Positions 45,403-56,689 of a stretch of 64,000 nucleotides of DNA are shown one piece after another. Position numbers and translations under genes: made by a program. The DNA is from Gliomastix tumulicola. Its lineage: Eukaryota; Ascomycota; Sordariomycetes; Hypocreales; Bionectriaceae. The stretch's first letter is position 1; the number at the start of each line of letters is the position of its first letter. The notes below the pieces were generated by a model. That model searched no databases. It was not told where the DNA came from and worked only from the letters and a program-made list of their open reading frames with translations. The stretch spans positions 4,189,289-4,253,288 of the forward strand of contig BCHX01000003.1 of the NCBI GenBank assembly GCA_001599755.1, written 5' to 3'.

Positions 45403-48400
45403 CTACTGCTGGGTGTCTTCACCCCTAGCAACGAGCATGACCTTGCCCTTGAGCGCCTCAATGGCACTGTTCCTCATCCACCACGCTCCTCCGCCGTCCG
45501 CACGACTCTCGCTCTCGCCCTGCTGCTCGTCATCGGCTTTGACCGTCGCCTGGCTGTCCTGCGCGCCAGGAGACGTCCCCAGGAGACGGGCTCTGGCGCC
45601 GCCCCATTCAAAGAGGAGACGGGCGCCCTCCAGCCGCTCCCTGTCGCCGCCGTCGGCGATACCACGCTCCATCTCCATCCTCGCGTCGACGGCGCGGCCG
45701 GTCTCGTTTTCTGCATCTTCGCCGTTCTCGAGGATGGTGGCGCGCTCGGCATAGCTAACTTCCTTCAGGGCGTCGAGGCCAAAGACCCAGTCCAGGGGGC
45801 TCGTGCCTAGATTCTCCTTGCCGAGCGCCCTGAGTGTGCTGGGGAAAGCCTCCTCCTGGGGCGGTCTCCGTCTCAGATACACGCTCTGCGTCTTGGCAAA
45901 GGAGTTCCTGGTCTCCTCGCTCGTCATGTCGACCTCGACGTCCCAGTAGTGCGGGCCGGCGTCCGTCGAGACCTTGGAGATCTGGTCCAGCGGCGGGAGA
46001 AGACACGGCGTGGTGCGGTAGAGAACAGGTTCGTGCGAGGACGCATGAGGCTTCATGGTGACGCGAATGGGCACGGAGACGGGCTGACTGGTCTGGAAGT
46101 CCTTGACGACGAGACATCGTTGCTCTGCGGCGAGGACCCAGAAGTGACGGAGGGCCTGGAGGTGAGAGCGGTTGTCCATGACGTCGTTGGGGAAGATCGG
46201 GTAGAAGGAGATGAGCAGAGAAGCGATGGCGAGGTTGCTTGTTCCAAAGGTCACAGTCCCACAGCCGAGGAAGAGGGACCCGATGGCCAGATGCGCCGCT
46301 AGATGGGAGCCGTACGGTGTCTCGGGGTCGTCTCGGCCATGCAGGGATCGCAGACGGCGGAGAACCGCGATGTCGCCGGTGCCAGCCATAACGATGGCAG
46401 CAGAGAGGGCGACGATGTCCTGGCACATGCGAGCATTCGTCCGTGTGAGCTCCTCGTCGTACGGTGGCGTGGCATCTGCGACGTCGGCCATTGTCGGGGG
46501 GATCCTCGTGATGCGGATGAAGTGGTCCAAGTAATGTAGAAGCAAGTCTCTGACTTTGTGTGAGCCACTGCCGGAGAAGCGCAGAGCGATAGAAAAGCAG
46601 ATGCCGGCGAGGATACTGAAGAACGGCAGATCAGTAGACCTCAGTCGAGCGGTCCCTTGGAGTCTGTATCTCGGGCGATAGACAATCGGGAGGCTCGCCT
46701 GGACCCAAGCAAAGGATGGCTTGATCTGAGACCACAGGATAAGATTCTTGGCTACCGTCCGTAGAAGAAGGATATCGGGCCGGACATAGTCGAACTGGAG
46801 GACCGAATCAGGCACGTCTATCTTTCGAGCGACGATAGGATCTTCTGACTTCATGAAGATTAGAGCGATAGCAATGACAGCCCCGGCAGCAGCTCTATCG
46901 AGGATATGGACGATTTCCACATTCTTAGCCGCAGTACTATGAGCGATAAGTTTCTCCGTCAGGCGCATGTCGTGGAGGCCCTTCAGGTCGTTTCCTTTAC
47001 CGAGGTTGATTAGGCCGAGAGCAAAGCCAGCAGCAAGGCGGTAGCATTCACTCCGCAATGGCTCCTCCTCATCTTCTTCGTCGATGTGCTCAATCTCCGA
47101 CAGCATGATCTCGCTCATGCGCCGATGCTGGCTGTTGCAATAGAGCAGACCAATGCCCATTATGCCAGAGGTCTGCGTCAACGGCGACAGGTTCAGCTCG
47201 GCCGCCCCTCTGGGAAGCATCCTGGTGGCGTGAACGGAAAGAAGACGTGTGATAAGCGAGTCCATGGTGCCCAGATACGAGGCAGCGAGTCCCAGCAAAA
47301 GGCCAATGGAGGTCATTGTATGCTTGGGTGTCAGGTACTTGAAGGCCACCCATTTGGCCACCCCTTTGAGATGGCCATTCAATCCCAGAGCGAGAAGGAA
47401 GCCAGCATGTCGGTTGCTCAGCTCCTGGGCGGGTTTGTTGTACAGGATCCACGACGAGTCAATACCCTTGGCCTGGGGAGAAATGGCCAGGCCTGCTGCA
47501 ACGCCCTGGTGGAAGAATCCCCAGCAGACCTTCTCCTCTGTGAAGAGCGTCTTGTCAACACCGACAGTAACGTTGTTGGGCTTGACGACACAGTTGAGGT
47601 TGAAGCCGCTGATGTGAAACTTCTGGGTGATGAGTGGATACCGCAAGCTATAGAACAGGAGAGCACGTCCAGCAGGGATAGCCAGGGTCCCAACAGCGAC
47701 AGTCGACACTAGTTCGTGCTGCTTCTCGAGATACACGCTCTCTGGCCAGTCCGGCTGGGAGTTCAAGCGGACGACACGGGTCTTGTGTGTCGACAACAGG
47801 TCTTGCACCTCGTTGAGTCGTCGATCCTCTTTGAAGAGGGCCCGGATGACGGCCTGCCGTTCTGTGCCGTCACCCTCGTCGTAGCCGAGGTTATTCGTCT
47901 CATCTACGCTCTGGCAGAGCAACTTGAAATCCCAGGTGGCGGTGTGGGTGGGGGCAAGGATATTCGACATGGCTGGTCGTGGTCTGGCGCCGGGTTCCGA
48001 AAGCAGGCTGATATCACCTCGCTTGACGAGATTCAGCAGCTCCTTGGACCATGAGGAAGGCGGGTGAGGCTGGCAGAGAGAGATGGCATCCTGGAGGGGA
48101 ATCAAGATGGCCTCAGGGAGTGTTTCTAGGAAACTTGTCGTCATCCCGCACTCGTGCATTGCCTCGACCATGTCAACCGCAGTGGAATCTCGCTTCAGAA
48201 GCTTGAAGAACCGCTTGAACAAAAGAGTCCGAGGGACGATCTCATCCCAGCGGTTATCCCATTTCTTTTCCGCCTCGGGAAGCTGTGAGCTGGCGTAGAA
48301 GACGTCCGCAGGCAGTGGGTAGACGTCCCGGTTGTCACCTGTAAAACGAGACTGGATCCAGTACATGATGTCAGGCCGAGATGTAGGCTGAGGTATGGGA

Positions 48401-51270
48401 TCGGTGAGATGTAGGTCTGAGTAGTGACGTTGGTCGATATCTTCCTGGATTCCGAGTTCGTATATGGACCAGAAGTCGTCCCACTTCAGCCATCTCGCAA
48501 TTTGGCAGAGTATGACTCGAAGGTCAACCCGGCCAGGCGAGTTGTACTCGGGCGTCGTAACATCAAGCTTCTGCTCCTCGAGCAACAGATGCAGGCCCAT
48601 AAACAGATCGATAGCAAGCCTTCTCCTGCTCTCGGGGCTTCTGCTGAATGCGGTAGGCAGAAATCCAGCATTGCCGAGCGCAGCCTCTCCGTATGGAGAC
48701 GACATGAACTCCTTGGCAAGCGAGATGTGCCTCGAGATGAATTTTGTAGAGAAGCTTTGATCTCCGGATGATGCTGGAGCCATGAGGTTCTCCGAGTCCT
48801 CTTCCATGGCCCATTCCCACCCCCTGTTCATCATCCAGCCCGGACAGCCCAGGGAATTGGCAGTCTCGCCAGGCTCCAGCGCCCTCCACTCGGCAGAGTC
48901 TTTGAGGGATGCGATGCTTCCTAAGCCCGGAGGACTCCGCCTGATGGGAAGCTTCGTGGTCTGGAAAGTCTGAGTCTCGGGTCGGCCGAGGTTCAGGAAG
49001 GTCGAGAGGAGCAGTACCGTCAGCGCTGACCACTCGAGATCGGAGATCCCGTCATGGTGGCCATCGAGCCACTGCATAGCATGGAGCCAGCCGGCATGCA
49101 CTCGGCCACCCAGGCTGTCCGGAAGTATACTATTGCATGCAGACAAGACCCGGTCAACCTGGGGAGTGGCTGGCTGAAGCTGTACGCGGAGTTGGTGGAG
49201 TCTTCCCTCCCTGTCGAGAACGTCAACTCGGCCACGGCCTCGGGCATGGCGTAGGCCCACGACACTACCGTTGGTAATGTCCATCACCTCAGACCGCCGC
49301 TGCCTCACGTCGCGGTCGACGTTCCTCCCACTGAAAATAAGGCTCCTCGTGTTGTCAACGAACATCAGAGACAGGGATACCTTAGTAAGCTCGCTCCAAG
49401 GTGCCTGTGTGCTCAGCTCGTGTCGCCCATCCCTGGACTCGGAGAGAATAAGTATGACGGTATGCTCTCCATCCACAAGCTTGCACGAGTCGACCACGTT
49501 CTGGGCTCTTCGAAGCTCTCCAGGTGTAACAACTACCGTGGCCGGGCCGGAAGGCTTCTTTGCATCTGCCTTGTTTGTGTCAAACTTTTGTTGGAGTTTC
49601 AGATGCAATGTCACCAGCTGGAGCCGCTTCTCTACTGAATCTTGAATACCAATGAGGAGTTGGCTTCGAGAGCGCTCATTATTAGCGAAAGGAGGAGCTG
49701 CCATAATGAAGACTTTGCACTGGCTGCGCGGTTCGCCCATTGTCGAGTATCGGAGGCTGGAGGTCTCGAGCGGCACGCTGTGTACTTTGGTGAGCATGAT
49801 CTCATGTTGCATGCCGTCAAAATCATGATCGTCGAGCCCCATGTTGTTGATTCCTTCGTCCAGGCTGAAGTCGAGGGGCGCCTCAAGCAAGCTTCCCAGG
49901 CTTGGGTGAATTGGCTGATTAAAGCTGGCACTCATACGTCCTGGGTGCCCTCCCATCGAGTCATGTCTCTTGGACGTATTTGCGTGGCCTCCTGCCTGCT
50001 CAGAGAAAGTCGATCGTTCATGGGAGACGGACAGATCCGCTCGAGCCATCATCGAACTAACCCGTCTCGAGCTTCGCCGCTTGACACCATTGTCCTCTTT
50101 GGTCTGCTGCTCTAGGGACGAGACAAGGTCCATTGGCTTGTCAACTTTCTCGCTTTTGCGTGGCCGCTTTCCTGGCAACGGGACACCGAAGCTTTCGCGA
50201 TACATGGGCTGGACGGGCGTAGTCGTGCCACTGTTGACATTTGGCTGCATGGAGCTTCGTCTGCGCGAGACTCGTCTGTTCGACTTCTTCTGCCGCTTGA
50301 TGAATGGGTCTTCATGCTCCAAGTAGGTGAGTCTCCATACGGAATAGACATTCGCCTCACGCTGGAACGTGATGGCAATGGTCAACGGTTCGGCCCCGGG
50401 CAGGGTCACCTGCTCGATGTGGAGGATCTCTTCCGAAGCATCGAGGAACGACGGCCGTTTGGAGGCGCGGCGCTTAGCCCCTCGAGGGTTCTCTGCCTCC
50501 TTATCCGAAACAACCAAGCCTATGTCCAGCAGAGGGTCGACCAAAGATACCAGCCGCGGCCAATGCGACTGGGGCTGTTCGATTTGAGCATCCCACAAGT
50601 TTGCCAGCGTCGAACCAGCCCCGAGATTCAGCGCCTTTGGGTTCCCAAGATTCTCCACCGAGAAAGTCGACTGCTGAGAGCTATTCAGAGCCGTAAGCTG
50701 CGAGGAGACGAAGGAGTTGGGCGGCACGCGGGGGAACTTGAGAGAGAGGGGCGCAGCATTCTGCGTCTTGTATTTTCGCTGGATGACGATGCCGACCGGC
50801 GCCGCAATGGCGGACTCGACCTCGAACGGGATGTGGACAATGTGGCTCGTGCCGGAAAGGAAGTAGATGTGCGCTTGCGTCTTGAGGAAGACGACGAGAG
50901 CCTTGTCTAGGCCTGGGTTCTTTGCGGGCGCTCGTGCTTCCTTTCTGACCTCGCCGATGTTGCCTCCACTCCGTCCGGGTGTGTATCCGTTCTCGTCTTC
51001 GGGCGCGGGAAAGAAGGCAAAGAGGGCCTGGGTGATCGGTTCCTTGTCGATGTCGAACTTGTACGCCTTTCGGAAGAGGCCCCCGCGGCTCCAGATGACG
51101 GAGTCCTTGGTGGTCAGGAGTTCGTCCTCGATTTTGGCCTCGTCGCCTTCGTCCTCAAAGATACGCCAGGTGTAGGCGTCAGCAGAGGGTTCGGCGGGGA
51201 GCAGCCCTTCGTCGATGGCATGTTGCAGGCCAGCTGGCTGGTGCAGCCCCAGCGACTTCACCGTTGCCAT
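45403..51270 (-). CDS. APC1: Anaphase-promoting complex subunit 1 (BimE)
   Basis: One uninterrupted frame of 1955 aa, in the range of fungal Apc1/BimE. It starts MATVKSLGLHQPAGLQHAID. The N-terminal half is a WD40-like propeller (TTKDSVIWSRGGLFRKAYKF, SGTSHIVHIPFEVES) with a long Ser/Arg-rich, probably phosphorylated disordered loop at about 290-480. The C-terminal half has proteasome/cyclosome repeats (TMTSIGLLLGLAASYLGTMD at about 1315, LTQTSGIMGIGLLYC, CYRLAAGFALGLINLGKG, RAAAGAVIAIALIFMKS). Apc1 is the platform subunit of the APC/C ubiquitin ligase, which marks cyclin B and securin for destruction. In Aspergillus nidulans bimE mutants enter mitosis prematurely. The absence of introns over 5.9 kb is notable but the frame is continuous. 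It diverges from VPS41. Confidence 0.93.
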   Translation of the reverse strand: MATVKSLGLHQPAGLQHAIDEGLLPAEPSADAYTWRIFEDEGDEAKIEDELLTTKDSVIWSRGGLFRKAYKFDIDKEPITQALFAFFPAPEDENGYTPGRSGGNIGEVRKEARAPAKNPGLDKALVVFLKTQAHIYFLSGTSHIVHIPFEVESAIAAPVGIVIQRKYKTQNAAPLSLKFPRVPPNSFVSSQLTALNSSQQSTFSVENLGNPKALNLGAGSTLANLWDAQIEQPQSHWPRLVSLVDPLLDIGLVVSDKEAENPRGAKRRASKRPSFLDASEEILHIEQVTLPGAEPLTIAITFQREANVYSVWRLTYLEHEDPFIKRQKKSNRRVSRRRSSMQPNVNSGTTTPVQPMYRESFGVPLPGKRPRKSEKVDKPMDLVSSLEQQTKEDNGVKRRSSRRVSSMMARADLSVSHERSTFSEQAGGHANTSKRHDSMGGHPGRMSASFNQPIHPSLGSLLEAPLDFSLDEGINNMGLDDHDFDGMQHEIMLTKVHSVPLETSSLRYSTMGEPRSQCKVFIMAAPPFANNERSRSQLLIGIQDSVEKRLQLVTLHLKLQQKFDTNKADAKKPSGPATVVVTPGELRRAQNVVDSCKLVDGEHTVILILSESRDGRHELSTQAPWSELTKVSLSLMFVDNTRSLIFSGRNVDRDVRQRRSEVMDITNGSVVGLRHARGRGRVDVLDREGRLHQLRVQLQPATPQVDRVLSACNSILPDSLGGRVHAGWLHAMQWLDGHHDGISDLEWSALTVLLLSTFLNLGRPETQTFQTTKLPIRRSPPGLGSIASLKDSAEWRALEPGETANSLGCPGWMMNRGWEWAMEEDSENLMAPASSGDQSFSTKFISRHISLAKEFMSSPYGEAALGNAGFLPTAFSRSPESRRRLAIDLFMGLHLLLEEQKLDVTTPEYNSPGRVDLRVILCQIARWLKWDDFWSIYELGIQEDIDQRHYSDLHLTDPIPQPTSRPDIMYWIQSRFTGDNRDVYPLPADVFYASSQLPEAEKKWDNRWDEIVPRTLLFKRFFKLLKRDSTAVDMVEAMHECGMTTSFLETLPEAILIPLQDAISLCQPHPPSSWSKELLNLVKRGDISLLSEPGARPRPAMSNILAPTHTATWDFKLLCQSVDETNNLGYDEGDGTERQAVIRALFKEDRRLNEVQDLLSTHKTRVVRLNSQPDWPESVYLEKQHELVSTVAVGTLAIPAGRALLFYSLRYPLITQKFHISGFNLNCVVKPNNVTVGVDKTLFTEEKVCWGFFHQGVAAGLAISPQAKGIDSSWILYNKPAQELSNRHAGFLLALGLNGHLKGVAKWVAFKYLTPKHTMTSIGLLLGLAASYLGTMDSLITRLLSVHATRMLPRGAAELNLSPLTQTSGIMGIGLLYCNSQHRRMSEIMLSEIEHIDEEDEEEPLRSECYRLAAGFALGLINLGKGNDLKGLHDMRLTEKLIAHSTAAKNVEIVHILDRAAAGAVIAIALIFMKSEDPIVARKIDVPDSVLQFDYVRPDILLLRTVAKNLILWSQIKPSFAWVQASLPIVYRPRYRLQGTARLRSTDLPFFSILAGICFSIALRFSGSGSHKVRDLLLHYLDHFIRITRIPPTMADVADATPPYDEELTRTNARMCQDIVALSAAIVMAGTGDIAVLRRLRSLHGRDDPETPYGSHLAAHLAIGSLFLGCGTVTFGTSNLAIASLLISFYPIFPNDVMDNRSHLQALRHFWVLAAEQRCLVVKDFQTSQPVSVPIRVTMKPHASSHEPVLYRTTPCLLPPLDQISKVSTDAGPHYWDVEVDMTSEETRNSFAKTQSVYLRRRPPQEEAFPSTLRALGKENLGTSPLDWVFGLDALKEVSYAERATILENGEDAENETGRAVDARMEMERGIADGGDRERLEGARLLFEWGGARARLLGTSPGAQDSQATVKADDEQQGESESRADGGGAWWMRNSAIEALKGKVMLVARGEDTQQ

Positions 51271-51949
51271 GTTGAGAGCTCCATAAGCTCTGAAGCAGGC
51301 GACTCGCGGGTTCTCCTCGGGCTAGGAGTGTGCTTGGTCTCGATCGGCGCCCGCATTGGGTGTGTCGGCGGGCTGTTGGGATGGAGGGCAGCTGATTTCC
51401 GTGCAGCACAACGCGACTTGGTGATCGAAGGTGGGATGTTTTTGCGCGTCGAGGGACAGTGGGTTGGTGCGAGTGGTGTTTGCCTACCCTGGACCAGAAA
51501 CCTCCGAACGGGGGCGTGAGTCTGCAGATTGTCCGTGTTACCGCTCCAGACATATCAAATGCGTGAAGTGTGGTCCTTTTCTCCAACTCAATTATCTTCT
51601 GTATAGCTCCAGCGATGCCCTGGATGCCCTAATTGAAATCTCGGCGGCTCAGACTTGCAGCCTGGCGCCTCTTCGCTAGTGACGTAGCCGCCGCGGAGCT
51701 ATTCTGTGTGCCTGATGCCTGTCTGATTGCTGTATTAGTGCTCAAGCTCCACTGTCGTCCATCCTTGGGAGCTTCCTCGACGGAGCTCCTGCCGTCTCTT
51801 GCAACTTACACCTCAACATCGCCCCCTAATCGACCTGCTCTCCGAATATAGAGCTTCCCCTCGATACGGACAATCCGATCGGACACTCGACGACCTTCTC
51901 CCGCGTCGGTGGCTCCGTCCAGCATGACAATTCGCCATCCGACATCGTC
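51271..51949. other. Divergent promoter between APC1 and VPS41
   Basis: 679 bp. Overlapping frames (51220-51519, 51633-51851) are not recognisable. Confidence 0.5.
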
Positions 51950-54900
51950 ATGACGGACCAGGCGCCTAGCTCGAGCGGTGACCAGCAGCTCCCACCTGCC
52001 GCCGAGGAGGCTGCAGCGCCCAAGAACGACGATGTCGCTGAAGCTCAGACCTCGGAGGATAAGGACACCGCTGGTGAGGAGGTAGAGAAGCCGGCGTCTC
52101 CTCCCGCGACCGCGGCGACCGTCGCGACCGAAGCCGAACCGAGCGCGGAGCTCGATCCTCCTCAGGACACCGAGGAAGCCGCTGCGAAGGCTCCAGAGGA
52201 AGCCCCCGAAGATACAGCCGAGAAGCCCGCGGAGACAAAGGAGGAACCTGCAGAGGAGGAGGTAGAAGAAGGAGAGGAAGAGGAAGAGGAAGAAGAAGAA
52301 GAAGAAGAGGAGGAAGAGGAGGAGCATGAGGACGAGGATGACGAGGATGACGAGCCGCAGCTCAAGTATGCCCGGCTGACGCAGCATCTCGCTGCTGTGT
52401 ACAGGAATGGCGATGCGACGAGCGCCTCCCTTGTCGCGGGAGACAAAATGGTGCGTTGGAGGCTGGCTACTTACACTGTCACCTCGGAAAGCTAACTATG
52501 CTATAGATCCTCGGCACTCACAACGGAAACATCGTAAGTTGATCCCCTAGATCACGCCTCGACAGTTGCTGACCCTCCCGTAGCATGTAATCCAGCTCCC
52601 CAACTTCCAACCACTCCGAACTTACCACGCGCACTCTGCCACCGTCACCAGCATCTCCATCTCTCCCTTCCCTCCGCCCCTCCCCGATCCGTCCGACACG
52701 ACGTCGTACCAGCAAGCCACTCAAGCCGCCCAAGCCGCCCCGCCGTCTCGCCAGGCCGACCAAGCGACACCGAGCGCATCGCGGAAGCCCCGGGAGCCGC
52801 CCCCCGTCCCCAAGACGCCGTCGAACGACATTTACATCGCGACCTCGTCCATTGATGGGAACGTCTGCGTCCAGTCGCTGTTGGATCTCCGAGATGTGTC
52901 GCTGCGGAACTTTGCTCGCCCGGTGCAGACGGTCAGCCTGTCTCCGGACTACAAGACGGATCGAACATACCTTTCTGGTGGAAGGGCTGGCCAGCTCATC
53001 GTGACGACGAACCCCGGCATCGGTCGAAGCACGTCGACTACAACGGGAACTGTTGCTGCCACTGCGTCAGGATGGCTGGGGAGCATGGGCCTGGGGCCCA
53101 GCTCCGGCAAGGACACCGTCCTCCACTCCGGCGAGGGTGCCATCAGCACTATCAAATGGTCCTTGTCTGGGAAGTATGTCGTCTGGTTGAACGAGCATGG
53201 CATCAAGCTCATTAGGACCAACTTGTACCTCGACGAGGATCAGCCCGATCACGCATGGAGGCGCATTGGTCACTACGACCGTCCCCAGAACGAGGACTGG
53301 GAGACCATGGCCAGCGTCTGGAAAGGGCGTGTGGAATGGATCGACGAGCATGGCTTCGAATCTCGCGAGGATGGCCCAGGCTCTCATGGCATATCGTCCC
53401 CAGCTACCGAGCGACTGCGAGAGCAGGCCGAGGCCAGTAGAAAAGGCATCGAGAGGCTCCTTGTTGGTTGGGGTAGTAGGATATGGATCATGAACGTCCA
53501 CCCGAACGAAATTTCTACTGGGAAAAAGGCCGGAAAGAAGATCCCTGGAAGACCAGAGATTGTTAAGATGTAAGCACGCGTTCTATCCTGCGACTGTGCA
53601 GCTGCTGACCACCCCTCCAGCTTGAACCTGGACTGCATCATCTCGGGCATTGCTCTATATACCCAGAATCTATTAATGGTGTTGGCATACTGTTCGCCGG
53701 ATGACGAAGATGAGGACGAGGACGAGGACGATAAGGAGAAGGACGTGACGACGATTACCCACGGCCACAAGTCCCAACCGTCGACGTCCTCGACAACAAG
53801 CAGTCAACCTACGGGGGGCATCTCCCGGCGCCAGAACAACCTGCGCCCCGAGTTGCGACTCATCGACCTCGACTCAAAGAAGGAAGTCTCTGGCGACAGC
53901 CTGACCGTTAGCCGCTATGAGCGACTGACGGCTGGCGATTACCATCTCGGCATTCTACCACCTCGCAATGCTGCCGCCAATGTTTCGTCGAGAGGAGCTC
54001 TGGGGGCACTCGCGGGTATCGGTACGGATGTCTGGCATGCCGCCATTAATCCCAAGTCTCTCTTCAACTCGGCTGCGAGCGCCAGCGCCAGAAGCAGTGG
54101 TGACGATGCGAGCTCCGTGGCGAAGACAGGAAGCACAGTTGGCCCTCTGCGACCTGGCCTGGGCCGGTCCCCTTCAGTCCACCCTGGTTTGATCAAACCG
54201 GGTGCAAAGATCTTCATACACAGCCCGTATGATTGTATCTTGGGAACCAAACGAGATCTCAGTGACCACCTGTACTGGCTCATCGAGCGCCAGAAATACG
54301 AGCAGGCATGGGGACTCCTGAACGACAACCCAGAGATTCTGTCAGGACCCGATACGATCAGCGAACGGCCTTCGACTCCTACCAAGGCACAGTTCGGCGA
54401 GGATGGCCGCGATGACGAGTCTGTCGCCGAGTCTAGCTATAGAGACTCGCATTCGTCGGCCGAAAAAGAAAAGAGACGTATTGGTGACCTATGGATCCAG
54501 AGCCTCGTTGAGCAAGGGAACTGGGCGGAAGCTGCTCGGGTCTGTAGCCAGGTCATCAAGACACCGGATCGCTGGGAGAAATGGGTTTGGACTTTTGCCG
54601 AGGCCAAGAAGTTTGACGAAATCACCGACTTCATCCCTACGGAGCCTACAAACCCCCCGATCTCGCCCGCTGTGTACGAAGTCATGCTGGGCCACTATCT
54701 CCAGACCGACAAGCCTCGATTTAAGGAGTTGCTGGACCGTTGGTCCCTTGATTTCTTCAACATCAACACGATCACGACCGCTCTGGAGAACCAACTGAAC
54801 TTCCGCGACGTGCGGGAGGATTCCATCGAGGATGGCGAGAAGGGCCGTGACTGGCGCATAGTGCTGGAGGCTCTGGCTCGGCTGGATGAAGCCAATGGCC

Positions 54901-56258
54901 GGCATCGCGAGGCCCTCAAGTGCTACATCAAGCTTCACGACGCTGATTCCACCTTCCGTCTCATCAGGGATAGCCACTTGACAGAATACGTGGCAGACGA
55001 TATTCCCAGCTTCATCGGCTTGCGGGTCCAGCCCGAACGCCTGACGCAGATGACGGAGAAGGACCTCGAGGAAGCGACTTCTGAAGCCATCACGCTTCTC
55101 GTGGACGAGGCGCAGCATGGTCTCGTCCACCCTGATGTCGTTGTTGAGCAGCTGCTCGCTCAGGAGCTGCACTTGTATCTCTACTTCTATCTCCGTGGTC
55201 TCTGGAAAGGGGCCGGGCTCGATGATCATACCGGTGGCAACAAGGATCGTCTTGTCATGGACAGCCAGGCCCTGGTTGATGACTTCGCCGACCTGGCCGT
55301 CCACCTCTTTGCTATGTATGACCGCAACCTCCTTATGGACTTCCTCAAGACGTCAACCTCATACGGACTCGAAAAGGTATGTACTCCCTCCCATCTTGTG
55401 AAACTCTATTTGTAGCTTACCGAGTCCTGCTAGGCCGTTCAAGAATGTGAAGTGTTCAACTACTACGACGAGCTTGTCTACCTCTACTCCAAGACCGGAC
55501 AAATGAAGCGCGCGCTGTCCCTCATCATCGACCGGCTGAGGAACGTCCACAAGGCCATCGAATTCGCCAAGGAGCAGGACGACGCGGACCTATGGGACGA
55601 CCTGCTCAATTATAGTATGGATAAGCCAAGTTTCATCAGGGGCCTCCTCGAGCATGCAGGAACGGCGTTTGATCCTATTCGTCTCGTGCAGCGCATCCCC
55701 GAAGGCCTCGAGATTCCTGGTCTGCGCGAGGGCCTGACGCACATGATGAAGGAGCAGGAGATCCAGTACAGCATCAGCCACGGGGCCGCCAAGGTGCTCT
55801 CGAGCGAGGTAGCCGCCGCGCAGAAGGAGCTGCGGACGAGGCAGAGGAAGGCCGTCAAGTTCGAGGTCGTGCACAAGTCGAGCAAGCACGTCGACGTCGA
55901 GGCCAAGGAGGTGCCCTCGGAGGGCGACGACGTGCAGAAGAAGGCGGCCGAGGACGCGGAGGGCAAGGACGGGCACGACCACCGCAAGCCGGAGCCGGGC
56001 CACTGCGCCAAGTGCATGGAGCCCTTCACCGAGCACGAGATGGAGACGCTGCTCGGGTATGCGTGCGGCCACGTGTTCCACCTGAGCCATCTGCTCGAGA
56101 TGCTGCAGAGGCCCGGGCGCAGGGCCAGGGACATCGATCTGGGGTACAAAGCTGGCGCCGAGGCGGCGCGGTACAGCGTCGGGCTCAAGGTGACGAGGGC
56201 GAGGCTGCTGAGGGACAGGGTCAAGGCGGGCTGCCCGCTGTGTCATAAGGGAGAGTAA
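51950..56258 (+). CDS. VPS41: HOPS complex subunit Vps41
   Basis: Exons 51950-52450, 52507-52533, 52584-53569, 53621-55376 and 55434-56258 encode 1364 aa. The 27 bp second exon (ILGTHNGNI) is fixed by phase and by its WD40 sense. The N terminus is a low-complexity acidic segment of about 145 residues with an almost pure Glu run. A WD40 propeller follows (VIQLPNFQPLRTYHAHSATV, YIATSSIDGNVCVQSL), then clathrin-heavy-chain-type helical repeats (YWLIERQKYEQAWGLL, LWIQSLVEQGNWAEAARV). A RING-H2-like finger ends the protein (GHCAKCMEPF, ACGHVFHLSHL, GCPLCHKGE; about 1285-1364). Vps41 binds Ypt7/Rab7 and is the effector subunit of HOPS, which tethers membranes for vacuole fusion; it also serves the AP-3 route. 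Confidence 0.94.
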
Positions 56259-56689
56259 GTGATTGTATATACCATTCTTTTTTTTTTTTTTTTTTTTTCA
56301 CATTTATTGCAGCAGCGAGGACATGGTGTGTTTGTGTTTGATTTTGTATCCTTGCGAGAAGTCAATGATGATCATTTATCTAGAGCGACAAAGATCCCCA
56401 TTTCCTTCCCCTACTGTAAAGAAGAAGAAAAAAAAAAATCGAAAGAAAAAGACCATGAGTATCGTTTCCATATCTCCAAGCAGTGAAGAGAAAAAAGATT
56501 CCATTAAAAAAAAAGGTTCCGTCTTTCAAGCTCACCAACCAACCTCAGGACTGATTTCATCCATCCATCCACTTCAAATTCGACCACAGAAAGAAAAGAG
56601 TGAGAGAAACCTCCCCCCTCCTTTTTTATGTGCGGAACAGCAGCGGGAAGATGTAGGCATCATGCGCGCCAGGTACGGGGGCAAACGCC
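56259..56689. other. Convergent 3' region of VPS41 and the Ser/Thr-rich protein gene
   Basis: 431 bp with a run of about 21 T right after the VPS41 stop (56279-56299) and several A-runs on the far side. These fit overlapping 3' UTRs and poly(A) signals. Confidence 0.55.
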
